A stretch of 64,000 nt of DNA from Vicia villosa (Eukaryota > Streptophyta > Magnoliopsida > Fabales > Fabaceae): contig NW_026705213.1 in the NCBI RefSeq assembly GCF_029867415.1, positions 434,001 to 498,000 of the forward strand. The letters run 5' to 3'. A program made the position numbers and the translations under genes. Below, piece by piece: positions 1 through 10,319 of this stretch (positions are counted from its first letter, which is position 1; each line of letters begins with the position of its first letter). A model generated the notes under the pieces. That model saw only the letters and a program-made list of their open reading frames with translations, did no database searches and was not told the origin of the DNA.

Positions 1-938
1 TTTGGGTTCTTTGGGGTTAGTCCTTCTCACGTTCTGATTGAACTGAGATTTTACATAAGATTTTCCAGAATGTGCAACAGCATATTTCTTTGTGTGTGTG
101 TGATATGGAAACTTTTAGAATGTGATGTGTGTTTAATATCATGAGAATGACCATACTTGAACTATCCATACAAAGGTTTGTATTATATGGGATTTCTCCC
201 TCAAAGCCTATACATATTCTTTTTTTTCCACTAACACCATAAATCATAGAGGCTAGCTGACTTCTGCCTATACCTCTAGATAAGAACTTTCTGAAGCTCA
301 AGTCATATTCTTTTAGAATATTGTTGGTGCTTGGAATAGACTTTTCTGAACTTGAAGATGTTTCAACATATTTAGTCAATTTTTTTCTTTTAGTTCAGAG
401 TTTTCTATTTCAAGTCTCTTAGTTTCAGATGCAAAAAACTTTTTGAGCTTTTTGTATTTGATACTAAGTTGACTCTTGACTTCCAGAAGTTTTGATAAGC
501 TGGAAATTAAATCTTCTCTTGTGAGTTCAGAAAATACCTCATCAGAGTCTGAATCAAAAGTAGATTCTTCACCAGCATCAACTATTGCCATGAGTGCTAT
601 GTTGGCTTGCTCATATTCAGAGTCTGACTCTTGATTAGATGAATCAGAGTCATCCCATGTAGCCATCATGCCTTTCTTTTTTTCAAACTTCTTTCTGGGC
701 TTTTCCCTCTAAAGCTTAGGACATTCATTCTTGTAGTGTCCAGGTTCTGTGCATTCATTGCACACTACCTTCTTCTTTCCAGATCTTCTGTATTCAGAAG
801 ATTCTCCCATTTCAGGTCTCTTGAAGTTCTTGAATCTTCTCTGCTTGCTCTTCTAGAGTTGATTCACCCTTCTGGATAAGAGAGACAATTCATCTTCTTC
901 TTTTTGTTCTTCTTCTTCTGACTCTGGCTGGTAAGACA
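1..938 (-). pseudogene. Maximus/SIRE-type copia gag, 3' part (continues off the left edge)
   Basis: Minus-strand remains of the nucleocapsid half of a Ty1/copia gag of the Maximus/SIRE lineage. The protein would coat element RNA in cytoplasmic particles. Reading from 938 leftward there is an acidic Glu-rich stretch followed by a basic Arg/Lys segment, then one CCHC zinc knuckle (C-x2-C-x4-H-x4-C, about 721-765). After it comes a long acidic Ser/Asp/Glu region containing the motif MATWDDS (376-669), then a charged helix (17-379). That order is typical of legume Maximus/SIRE gags. In-frame stops, for example just before the zinc knuckle block, show it is dead. It is the downstream continuation of the gag that starts at 2586; the two halves were separated by a solo LTR. 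Lineage is recalled from family knowledge, not from an alignment. Confidence 0.75.
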
Positions 939-1818
939 TGAAGGAGTGAAAAACACTTAGAAAGGGGGGGGGGGGGTTGAATAAGGGTTGTTTCCAAAAA
1001 TGGCAGATAAAAAATAATCACACAGTTATTTTATCTTGGTTCGTTGTTAACTAAACTACTCCAGTCCACCCCTGACAAGGTGATTTACCTCAACTGTGGA
1101 TTTAATCCACTAATCAATCTTGATTACAATGATTCTCCATTGAGATAACCTCTAAGTCTTCTAGAGTCTACAAATCACAACTTGATCACTCTAGGAACTT
1201 CCTTTTACAATCAATCTAAAATAAATATTACACGAGATTAAGTTTGCTTCTTAATAAGCTACAATCACCAAGTGATTTTTCTCTCAAGTTTAAGTTCTAA
1301 CGCTCACTAAAATATTACAATGTTGTGAGGTTGAATAAGAAGTTCTTTTTTGCTTTTATGTGATAACATTTTGGCAGCATTTTAGTACTTAGCGTTCAAG
1401 AGTTGTTGCTGCTTCTGAATCAGAACTTCTATATATAGGCAGTGAGGAAATGTGACCGTTGGGAGCATTATTGCTTTGCGTGAATATTACACTGTTGCAT
1501 TTAATGTTTCACTCTTTTGTCAACTACCTTGAGCCATGCTTCGACTGCTTTTTCTGACTGCCATCTTCTAAAGCTTTCCAGATCATGTTCTGATTTCTTC
1601 AAGACCATCTTCGGATGTCTGAAAGATCATGTTCTGAGGAAGCAATCCGGATCTTCTGGGTCAGAGCTTCTGAATGCTGATTTTGTGCATACTCTTTTAG
1701 ACTTTTACTGAAATGGAAAACGTAAATAATTAGAGTACCACGTTGTCTTATACAAAATTCATATATAATGTTATCATCAAAACTAAGAATATTGATCAGA
1801 ACATTTCTTGTTCTAACA
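939..1818 (-). mobile_element. Solo LTR, Maximus/SIRE-type copia, inserted in gag
   Basis: An 880-bp LTR in minus orientation. It begins TGTTAGAACAAG at 1818 and ends at 939 with the family end ACTCCTTCA. It closely resembles the 5' LTR at 2662-3747 and the solo LTR at 22849-23976, but lacks about 200 bp of their middle part. No internal sequence is attached, and the gag reading resumes on both sides, so it is a solo LTR left by recombination. Flanking pentamers are AGACA (934-938) and AGATC (1819-1823), which agree at only 3 of 5 positions, so the target duplication has decayed or the ends are slightly off. A run of about a dozen G lies at 965-976. Confidence 0.8.
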
Positions 1819-2586
1819 AGATCCTTCTTCTTCAACCTGAAAAGTGTTATCACAGTTTTTAATTTTAGATTTTAAAGCAATTAACTTACCTTTCTTTTGA
1901 GGCTCATTTGCATCTAGATCAATCTCATGACTCCTTCGTGCACTTATAAGCTCCTAAAGAGACACTTCATTCAAGTTCTTTGTAATCTTGAATGTTGTAA
2001 CCATTAGTTCCCATCTTCTGGGAAGACTTCTGATTATCTTTTTAACATGATCAACTTTTGTGTATCCCTTGTCAAGAACTCTTAATCCAGCAGTTAGAGT
2101 TTTGAATCTAGAGAACATTGCTTCAATGTTTTCATCATCTTTCATTCTAAAAACTTCATAATTCTGGATTAGAGCCAGAGCTTTTGTCTCCTTGACTCAT
2201 GCATTTCCTTCATGAGTCATCTTCAGAGATTCAAAGATGTCATGAGCAGTTTCACTGTTTGTCATCTTCTCATACTCAGCATGGGAAATGGCATTTAATA
2301 ATATAGTTCTTGATTTGGGATGATTTTTTAACTCTTTCTTTTGATCATCACCCATAGGTTGTTTAGTAATCTTGAATCCACGAGCATTCACCGGGTGTGT
2401 GTAACCATCCAACACTAAATCCCATATATCACCACCTTGACATAGAAAATAACTTTCAAGTCTATCTTTCCATTATTCAAAGTTTTCACCATCAAAGACT
2501 GTTGGTCTATTGTAACCATTGAAGTTGTTACTACCATTATTACCATTGTTGTTTTGCTCGGTAGCAAGTGGAATTGGATCAACCAT
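1819..2586 (-). pseudogene. Maximus/SIRE-type copia gag, 5' part
   Basis: First part of the copia gag on the minus strand, starting at the ATG at 2586, about 60 nt inside the primer binding site. Recognisable capsid stretches in order: VFDGENFE near the N-terminus, LNAISHAEYEKMTNSE, SLKMTHEGN, FSRFKTLTAGLRVLDKGYT, KKIIRSLPRRWE and ISARRSHEIDLDANEPQKK. These match the capsid block of legume Maximus/SIRE gags. Stops interrupt the frame after GENFE, after MTHEGNA and after NEVSL. The frame then runs into the solo LTR at 1818 and resumes at 938. Inactive. Confidence 0.8.
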
Positions 2587-2647
2587 TTTGTGTTTTTCTC
2601 CTGAATCTTTTGTCTAACACGGTTAAGTGTTTGCACCTAGAACCGGC

Positions 2648-2659
2648 GCTCTGATACCA
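2648..2659 (-). other. Primer binding site, initiator tRNA-Met (copia)
   Basis: On the minus strand the sequence reads TGGTATCAGAGC, the standard plant LTR-retrotransposon PBS complementary to the 3' end of initiator tRNA-Met. It sits 2 nt inside the 5' LTR end at 2662. Confidence 0.9.
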
Positions 2660-2661
2660 AT

Positions 2662-3747
2662 TGAAGGAGTGAAAAACACTTAGAAAGGGGGATTGAATAA
2701 GGGTTGTTTCTAAAAAATGGTAGATAAAAAATAAATCACACAGTTATTTTTATCCTGGTTTGTTATTAACCAAACTACTCCAGTCCACCCCTGACAGAGT
2801 GATTTACCTCAACTGAGGATTTAATCCACTAATCAATCCTGATTACAATGGTTCTCCATTTAGGCAACTTCTAAGTCTTCTAGAGTATACATATCACAAC
2901 TTTATCACCCTAGGAAATTCCTTTTACAAAGATGTAATTAAATATTACAAGAGTCTAATGTGCTTCTTAATAAGCTATAATCACCAAGTGATTTTTCTCT
3001 CAAGTTTAAGTTCTAAACACTCACTAAGATATTACAAAGTTGTGAGCTTGAAGATGAAGTTTCTTGCTGTTTGTGTGACAATGTTTTGGCAGCGTAATGG
3101 TACTTAGAATGAGCGGTATTTACTGCTTCAGCATCAGAACTTCTTTATATAGGCAGTGAGAAAAAGTGATCGTTGAGTAGAATTTAATGCTTTGCGTGAA
3201 TAGTACACGACTGCATTTAATGTTTCACTCTTTTGTCAACTACCTCGAGCCATGCTTCAGCTGCTTTTGTTGACTTTGCCTTTTGTAGCTTCTAACGTTC
3301 CTTTTGTAAGTTAGACATATTTGACGTTGTAGTATTTTCATCTTTTACTTGCTTCTGGACTCAGAGTATTAGAATAACGTTTGAATATCAGAGTCTTCAG
3401 CATTGGTGCAGATGTAACTTCAGTCATCAGACTTTGGAAGTGCTTTGGAGCGTGATACCATCGGATCTTCAGAGCCTTGTTTCTGACTTCCATCTTCTGA
3501 TGCTTTCCAGATCATGTTATGATTTCCTCAAGACCATCTTCTGATGTTTGCCAGACCATGTTCCGATGAAGCCATCCAGATCTTCTAGGTCAGAGCTTCT
3601 GAATGCTGATTTTGTGCATACTCTTTTAGACTTTTCCTGAAATGGAAAACGTGAATAATTAGAGTACCTCGTTGTCTTATACAAAATTCATATCTAATGT
3701 TTTGATCAAAATTAAGAATATTTATCATGACATTTCATGTTCTAACA
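2662..3747 (-). mobile_element. 5' LTR of the Maximus/SIRE-type copia element
   Basis: A 1086-bp LTR in minus orientation, starting TGTTAGAACATG at 3747 and ending TCACTCCTTCA at 2662, directly before the PBS. A TATA-like tract (TATATAAAG on the minus strand, about 3143-3151) is a plausible core promoter. The interior contains diverged short direct repeats of the type CCAGA(T/C)CATGTTC near 3505-3560. The element's right flank is GATCG (3748-3752); the partner TSD lies outside the window. Confidence 0.85.
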
Positions 3748-4261
3748 GATCGAACGACGTTTGTCCATATTGGCTTCTCAATATTCTCATATGAAGAATA
3801 ACCTTCCTGATGACTTTAGTCATTAATCATTTGTAATAATCATTAGAGCACCTTCTATTTGCTGACATTTTGTAATCGAATATATTAATGGACATCTTTC
3901 TTGACCACTTTTATCATGTAATATTGTGGATATCATTTTCCAGGCCAATCAACTTTTTATTATATTTTCACCTTTTTAGCCATCATAACTGCCTCGATAC
4001 TACGCACACGCAATGTAGATATCGTTTGCAGCCACTTCGTCTTGATTTGACGTTCCATTACTCTATAGGTCATAATTTTCAGTTAATTATGACTTATCTT
4101 CTCCAAAATGTCTCATTGAGACGTGCGCATGTCGGTTTTAGAATGATTGTGCTTCAACTCCCAATGCTAGTAACTGGCGGATTACACACTTTCCCACAGG
4201 GAACCAACACGTGGCCCACTGATAATTCCAAGCGTAACCAATCTCCAATGCAAGTCACTTC
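3748..4261. other. Presumed 3' end of the Tat element / upstream region of its antisense ORF
   Basis: About 510 bp between the copia LTR and the TATA box of the antisense ORF. I see no coding signal: the small open frame here has no recognisable motif. By position it should hold the 3' end of the minus-strand Tat element, truncated by or abutting the copia insertion, but I cannot delimit the LTR because its partner is not intact. Confidence 0.3.
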
Positions 4262-4269
4262 TATATAAA
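4262..4269 (+). promoter_or_regulatory. TATA box of the antisense ORF
   Basis: TATATAAA at 4262-4269 lies 96 nt upstream of the ATG at 4358. The CT-rich leader between them (TCTTC and CTTCTTTTCC tracts) resembles a plant 5' UTR. This suggests that the antisense ORF of the Tat element had its own promoter. Inference from motif and spacing only. Confidence 0.45.
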
Positions 4270-4357
4270 CTCTTCTAGTCTTCGTTGTTGTTGTTTCAAA
4301 CCTTTTCAACAACTCTTCATTTACTCAAATCTTTTCATTTTCTTCTTTTCCCTAACA

Positions 4358-4767
4358 ATGTCTCTCTCCTTCAACAACATCATTTTTGCTATCCACAAAG
4401 AATTTAACCCTTCACCTGAAGAATTTTACAAACATGGCGTTGATCTTCAAGAGATGTTCGCCACTCAAAACTTGGAACACTACCTCACCATATTAGATGG
4501 TCCAGTGTATCCTAACATGCTTGCAGATTTCTGGATGCATGCGTCTGTCCAAATGGACCCAGAAGGAAAAACTACCATCTGTTCCGAAGTTTCTGGTTCC
4601 CGCATTATCATCTCTGCGAAACTCATTTCCAGAGTCCTGAAGTGTGAGAACACTAGGGCTCTTTGTGAAGATCCTTACAACAAAACTATTTCTGATGTTT
4701 TAAGGAGCATGTTCACTAGCCCTAACCATGCTTTTATCGCCTTCTTGGGCAGAATCTGGCACCAACT
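4358..4767 (+). pseudogene. Antisense extra ORF of the Tat element (putative plant transposon protein type), 5' part
   Basis: Plus-strand ORF that starts MSLSFNN and reads for about 136 codons before a solo LTR cuts it at the CAACT target site (4763-4767). It resumes at 7908. The segment with FWMHASVQMDPEGKTTICSEVSGS then IIISAKLISRVLKCE has the pattern of the so-called putative plant transposon protein domain, which also occurs in env-like ORFs of plant gypsy elements. It lies opposite to the gag-pol strand of its host and beyond integrase. Tat-lineage elements are known to carry extra ORFs between pol and the 3' LTR, in sense or antisense. Its function is unknown. It could instead be a separate captured gene. 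Confidence 0.6.
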
Positions 4768-7700
4768 TGTCATGCCCTAAAATTTTCCCATCACATTTTT
4801 ACTTTCAAGCTCATACAAGTATCAAAAGCTCAAGACTTGACTGAATGCACACTCCCCTAATCAAAGGGTCCTCAAATTAGGGTTTTGGATTTGCTAAGGA
4901 GAAAGGATGTATCAAAGGCCTCAAGTATGCTTCATATGATCTCTTAGGATTATAATCATCTCCAAGACAAGTTTCAAGCCTCAGTTTACAAGATTTCTCA
5001 GTCAAAAGTTCAGAAATCAACAAAAGTCCAAGTTTCTAAATTAGGGTTTCTAAGCAAAAGTCAACTGTACTTTGACTGGCCATAAGTCTCTCATGCTTTA
5101 TCAGAAATTCCCCAATCACAGCTTTTTCTCAAGGAAATTCAATTCTCTACAACTTTGATGTTGGGCCCAATGTCAAGAAATGCTTCTGCCTAAGAGATAT
5201 GAGCCAAAACATTACAGGTCCTTCTAGAAGCTCGCAAAAAGCAGTTTATTATCAGGAGCAATATCATCAAGATAAAGACCTCAAATGAAAAATATGTTCC
5301 AAAGTGGCTTGTAGAGGACGTTTTAGGCTTTACAAAAAGTCCTAGAGCACCTCCATACAATAAAAATTGAGAGAGAGATGACTTGTTGAAGTTGACAAAT
5401 TTTGAGAAAGTACATAAAGTGAATATTGAGTAAAATTAGATTTTTCCCTTAATGGGCATAGGTTTTTGTTCCTAAATATGCTTATGACAATGTTTAGGGC
5501 CCATGAATTTATCTTTCCATTCTCCATGATTTTTATTCATTTTATTTTGAATTATATTCAATTTAAAAATATTTAAATCATGAAAATGGTCTAAGAGATG
5601 CATGATGATTTGTTATTAGATTTGTATCACAAAATAACTCTTCAATCAATCCAAATTCGTGGCAATTTATAAAGGTAAGATTGGAAGGAGATTGAAGCAA
5701 ATTAGGAAAGATTTACATAAAAAATTTAATCAAATTTCAATCATGAAGATTACAAGGATTTTATTCAAGTTGTTAACCTAAAATCCATCTCCTATATAAG
5801 CCAAAGGAATTCTGATCATAAGGACGATTGGGAGGCCAAGAAAATAGGGTTTGAAGTTCAAAAGTTCCACAAAAAAAAAGCTCAAGAAGGTTTATATTAC
5901 GTATACCTATGAACAACCACTTTCAAGAAATTACAAACACTCAGTCATGTTCCTGAGCCTTCCTGGAGCCAATCCAAGTGCTTACACGATCTCAAAATGT
6001 CTCAAGAACCTCCATCCCAGGGCCACCGGAGGTAAGGTTTGAATGTTTCGAGTTCGTTAAGTTAAGCTTTGCTGATCGATTTGGTGTGCGTATTCATGTT
6101 CAGAAGTGTAATTGGAGCAAGGTTAACGTAGCACATGTGAGAATTGGGCTTCAAATCGACAAGCCCCATTGTTAGGGATTAAGAATGGTGAAGTCTAGTT
6201 ATCATAGTTACAGGCATTATTAATCAGAACTAATGGTTCCATTGACATTGCAGCATCGCGTTTAGTGGATATGGGTGGTTTTGTTTTTTGTTTGATACGA
6301 TTTGCAGGTTCCAACAAGCAAGAGGCGATCGGAGAAGAAGGTAGAACCACCATCGACGGTGGTCTGAGCGGCCAAGGAATCCTTCAACACGCGCCTAGCA
6401 TTTTCAAAGAGAATGATTGGCTGGTCAAAAAAGTCCATCCTCTCTCTCCATATGTGATTGGCTCGTCAAAGGAAAATGGGACCCACGCGCAATTATTCTG
6501 ACTTTTTCCATTTACCCATACATTATTATACTTAATTTATTCAATGCATATTATTTATGAATAATGTTTACATCATAATTGGCAGCGAGACATGTTGGCA
6601 TTGCACAAGACCCAGGTTCAAACCTGGCTAAAGACAATATTTTTTCACTTGCAAACTTCGCAGATTCAATGTTATACCTTCACACGCGACCATGACACAC
6701 CATCACCCATCACCGTCAGATCTACATCAGTGCATGATCAAACGCCCAGGGAACGCACTTCTATGGTACACCTTCGAGGGCCAATCACACATGATTCTAG
6801 GCACCAGGTTTTATTAGTTTCTTCTTATTTTCTTTTTATTATTTGGTTTAATTCCTTTTTTTCTTTCTTTCTTTCTTCTTTCCTTTTTTTCTTTAATTTC
6901 TTTCAAGTGTATTCTATCACACAATAAAACACTTAACTTTTCTTTTTAAAATTTAATTATTTCATAATTAATCAAGTTAGGTTTTTTTTATTAGTTAAAT
7001 TAGGATTAAGATTTTAATTATTAGGATTAATTTTTAATTATTTAAAATAAATAGGTTTTTTTTTTAGAGATAGTTTTAATTATTTAGGCTAATTAATATT
7101 TAGGTTCAATTTATTAATTGTTTTGATCGAATTAATCGATTGCGGTGATTAGTAACAAAATTAATACTTTTCATTATTAATTACGTAGGATAATTCAAGA
7201 ACATATTTGTTAATTATGTTGATTAAATCGATTAATCAACGCGATTAACAAAATTAAGGTGTTCAAATTCAATTTACAATTACCCTTAAACCATTCAAAT
7301 AATCTAATCCAAAAAATAAATTAATTTGCTAACGGTTGTAATCGAATCAATCGATTATGATAATTAGTGATAAAATTGATACCTGTTAATTTGTTAATTA
7401 TGTTGATCAAAGCTATTGATCAACGCGATTAACAAAACTTCAAAATACTAAACAGGGTTTTATGCCACATAATAATTCATTAACATTTCACAAACTACGA
7501 ACTACGAAACTGCGATAATTGCATAACTGCGAACTGCAATTTAAAACACACTTCAACATACAAATTGCAAAGGCTTACAACCTCTAAAAAACACCAACAT
7601 ACCCCGAACTACGTAGACTCTGATCCTCCCTAAGGAGTTACGTAGACACTTGGTAACAAGGCGAGTCCCCTTCCCCAAAATTCAATAGGTTTGAGGTTTG

Positions 7701-7907
7701 CCCTATTTAACTTTCTGTCACCTTTCTTTATTAGCCATAAACCTTTACCTTAGACAAAACCTTAGGAATGGTTCAAGGGTGCCTAACACCTTCCCTTGAC
7801 CTGATTATAATAATTGATCCAGATCTCTAAACTTCGTAGGGTTTCCTATTCGCGCTGGCAGAATAGGTGGCGACTCTAAATCTAAATTTTTAGAGCAGGT
7901 TGCTACA
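4768..7907 (+). mobile_element. Solo LTR, Tat/Ogre type, 3.1 kb, TSD CAACT
   Basis: A 3140-bp LTR that begins TGTCATGCCC at 4768 and ends GGTTGCTACA at 7907. It is flanked by a perfect 5-bp duplication, CAACT at 4763-4767 and 7908-7912. The 3' end carries the block GGGTGCCTAACACCTTCCC (7769-7787) and GGTGGCGACTC (7867-7877), typical of Tat/Ogre LTR ends. No gag or pol is attached, so this is a solo LTR. The region 6930-7450 is AT-rich with diverged repeats around AATCGATT and AACGCGATTAAC. A palindromic tRNA B-box-like motif, AGGTTCAAACCT, lies at 6614-6625. The small open frames inside have no recognisable motifs. Confidence 0.85.
6614..6625 (+). promoter_or_regulatory. tRNA B-box-like motif inside solo LTR
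   Basis: AGGTTCAAACCT contains the pol III B-box consensus GGTTCAANCC and is itself palindromic. A convincing A box upstream is lacking. It parallels A/B-box pairs in the other two Tat/Ogre LTRs of this window. Confidence 0.3.
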
Positions 7908-8220
7908 CAACTTCTTGTGGGAAATTTTCTCCCACTAAAGGAAAATCAGCAAAACTTAATGATGTGGGATATCTATGTATTACGTCTTGCTTAAATGGAA
8001 GGTCAACATCCCTCTCATGATCTTCAAACATCTCACAAAGGTTGTCTTGATATCTCACTGTGGCAAGCCCTTTTGTCTTCCTTATGGACGACTTTTGTCC
8101 CATATCTTTGTCAAACTAGGAGTGGCCAGAAGATTGCGCATAACCAGGTCTTTTGATGCCTTTGAGGCTGAGAGTTGCCCCTCGCTAAGTTTGGAAGACT
8201 TGCATCTTCGAGTTAACTAA
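7908..8220 (+). pseudogene. Antisense extra ORF of the Tat element, 3' part
   Basis: Continuation of the ORF begun at 4358. After removal of the solo LTR and one CAACT copy, the frame continues with LVGNFLPLKENQQNLMMWD and then stops at 7992. A shift of one frame recovers the rest of the domain from about 7985: VNIPLMIFKHLTKVV, LPYGRLLSHIF and SLEDLHLRVN, ending at the TAA at 8218-8220. The block PYGRLLS is characteristic of the putative plant transposon protein family. The full ancestral product would have been about 240 residues. It converges tail to tail with the integrase end at 8492, leaving about 270 bp. Dead through the insertion and one frameshift. Confidence 0.6.
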
Positions 8221-8491
8221 AGAAAACTTGAAGACTTTGTAGGCTTTTTATGTTGTTATTTTTTGGTAATATTTTGATGTCATTTTGGCTTTACTATATA
8301 AGCCCCTTTTGTAATCTAGGCTTGAATATGTCAGCCACCTTCATCAATGAACATCTTTTCTGGTTTATATGTCGACTTGAACATATCTTCAACCGTTCTT
8401 ATTTTCTTATTCTATGTTGTAGATCTGATGAGGACAAAGCCATCTTGGCGAAATATTCACCATTTTAGCCATAGCGTTAATTTTTCATTCG
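8221..8491. other. Spacer between convergent antisense ORF and integrase ends
   Basis: About 270 bp, AT-rich, lying between two tail-to-tail frames. The 72-residue open frame at 8250-8468 has no motif and is probably chance. It presumably carries the 3' untranslated regions of both transcripts. Confidence 0.4.
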
Positions 8492-9620
8492 CTACATTTT
8501 TGCAATCCTGACTTCATGTATAAATGGCTTATATCTTTTCAAATATTTTCCATTTACTTTTATAATCCTACGATCCTCTGCTAGTTCTTCCATTTCGCAA
8601 GCGTTATTCAAAAACACTTTTAAAATTTGAAAATGGCCTCCCCAATGTGGAGACCATTTACCTAAAGCTTGATTCTTTCGATCCATAGGCAAAATGACTT
8701 TCCAAACTAAATCATTATTAACAAACATTTTACCTTTCACCGTTTTGTTATATGCTCTGGCTACTCTTTCTTTTTGTCTCTTTATCATCTCCAATGCTCG
8801 CAACCTTTCTTAGTCCAGATCCACCAACTCATTCATCATCATTTCCCAGTATATGTTTGGGGGAATCTCTTCTTGTTTCTGATTTCTGACTGATTGTAGG
8901 TATATTTCGACTGGTAATACTGCATCATGTCCAAATGTAAGTTGGAATAGCATAGTGTTGGTTGCTTCTTTGGGTGATGTTCGACAAGCCCAAAGTGCTT
9001 GCTCTAAAGTTTTATGCCAATTCTTAGGTATCTTTCCTACGTATTTCTTTATCAAACCTATTATTACTTTATTGGCTACTTTGACTTGTCCATTTGCTTG
9101 AGCATAATAAGGTGTGGAAGTGATATATTTGAATCCCATTTCTTTGGAAAATTCTTGCATCTTTCGACCAGTAAACACTGATCCTTGGTCTGTAGTTATA
9201 CTCTCTAGGATTCCAAATCTATATAATATGTGTTTTTTTATGAATTCAATCACAACCTCTTGGTCTACATTGGCTAGGGGTATTGCTTCGACCAATTTGG
9301 TAAAATAATCTATTCCTACCAAAATATATTTTTGACCTTTAGATGAAGTGGGTCGAATCTCTCCAATTAGATCTAATTCCCAACCTTTGAAAGGCCATGG
9401 CTTAATGATTGAACTTAATTCATTAGCAGGAACATGTTGGATACTTGCGTGTACCTGACATTCCTGACAACCCTTGGCGAACTCTATGCAATCTTTTAAC
9501 ATAGTAGTCCAATACATTCCATAACGAAACAACAACCATTTCATTTTATGCCCAGCTTGATGGCCCCCACACGCTCCACTATGTACATTTTATAGGGCTA
9601 GATAAGCTTCTGCTTCACCA
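8492..9620 (-). pseudogene. Tat-lineage integrase (gypsy), catalytic Glu replaced by Lys
   Basis: Minus-strand integrase, which would insert element cDNA into the genome. The HHCC zinc finger is visible as HSGACGGH (about 9575-9600) and CQECQ (about 9465-9480), though the frame between them contains a stop (YLAL then stop). The core has LDLIGEI (first Asp), TTDQGSVF (second Asp) and the segment ANGQVKVANK, where the third catalytic residue, normally Glu in GQVE, is Lys (codon at 9080-9082, GAA to AAA). The C-terminal region (8492-8803) shows NDLVWKVILP and KWSPHWGGHF followed by NGKYLKRYKPF, typical of Tat integrases, but is separated by a stop near 8805. It follows the second RNase H. Catalytically dead as written. 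Confidence 0.8.
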
Positions 9621-9692
9621 AGGCATTTTAATAAAACCCCTTCAGGAGTTTTATTGAACAATCCGTTCCCCATTAGGAAATATGACAAGGCT

Positions 9693-9911
9693 CTATACTT
9701 TACTTTCCTTTGTGTCTGTCGAAGGATCTTTCAAATAGTCGACGAATGGACTCCTCCAATCTGTGTCTGCTAGAGAATCTATGTTCAATACTTCGAACTC
9801 TTCCTTGTTGGAAAAGCCCAATTGTGTATTTTCTAAATCACTTGGAGACAACCTTGTTGCCATAGCCTTTCCTCTTACTTCAATTAATTCTTCCAGCTTT
9901 TCCTTCGACAT
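9693..9911 (-). pseudogene. Tat pol linker between second RNase H and integrase
   Basis: A 72-codon minus-strand open segment that continues the Tat polyprotein between the archaeal-type RNase H and the integrase zinc finger. It contains DTDWRSPFVDYLKDP, the sort of tether seen at this position in Tat and Ogre polyproteins. No catalytic motif. Flanking stops show decay of the same frame. Confidence 0.55.
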
Positions 9912-10049
9912 TTTATACCCTGAAGCTAGTTATGCCAAGTCATTCGCTTCTTGATTCTTAATCCTTGGGACATGTCTCAAATCCATGTATTCGAATTTTT
10001 TGAGCAGTATATTCGTCATAACAAAGTACTTGATCAAGTTCTCTTTAAT

Positions 10050-10307
10050 TCATTTGTACTCTTTCGTCAGCTGCTTTATTACCAATTCAGAATCCCCTTT
10101 AATTTCGACTCTGGTTGCTCCCAATTCCAACAAGGCTTCAAGTCCTGCAAGTAATGCTTCATACTCTGCTTCATTGTTGGAGCATAGAGGCCCTTCGATT
10201 TTGTACTTGATTTTTGTTGGAATTCCTTCAAGAGAAATTATGAGTATTCCAACTCCACTCACCTCTTTGTGAGTTGAACCATCGAAATACAATTTCCAAG
10301 GTTTCAA
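10050..10307 (-). pseudogene. Second, archaeal-type RNase H (aRH) of the Tat element
   Basis: Minus-strand 85-codon segment with the RNase H fold signature: YFDGSTHKEVSG (first Asp), NNEAEYEALLAGL (Glu) and GDSELVIKQL (second Asp). A second RNase H lying between the ordinary RNase H and integrase is a hallmark of Tat/Ogre-lineage gypsy elements. It would help degrade template RNA during reverse transcription. The three visible catalytic positions are conserved; the fourth would lie in the decayed region to the left (9912-10049), where the frame is broken. Confidence 0.75.
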
Positions 10308-10319
10308 TTCAACATATTG

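Noticed and set aside
3888..4268. 126-codon plus-strand frame upstream of the antisense ORF
   Set aside because: No recognisable domain; it overlaps the presumed promoter including the TATA box.
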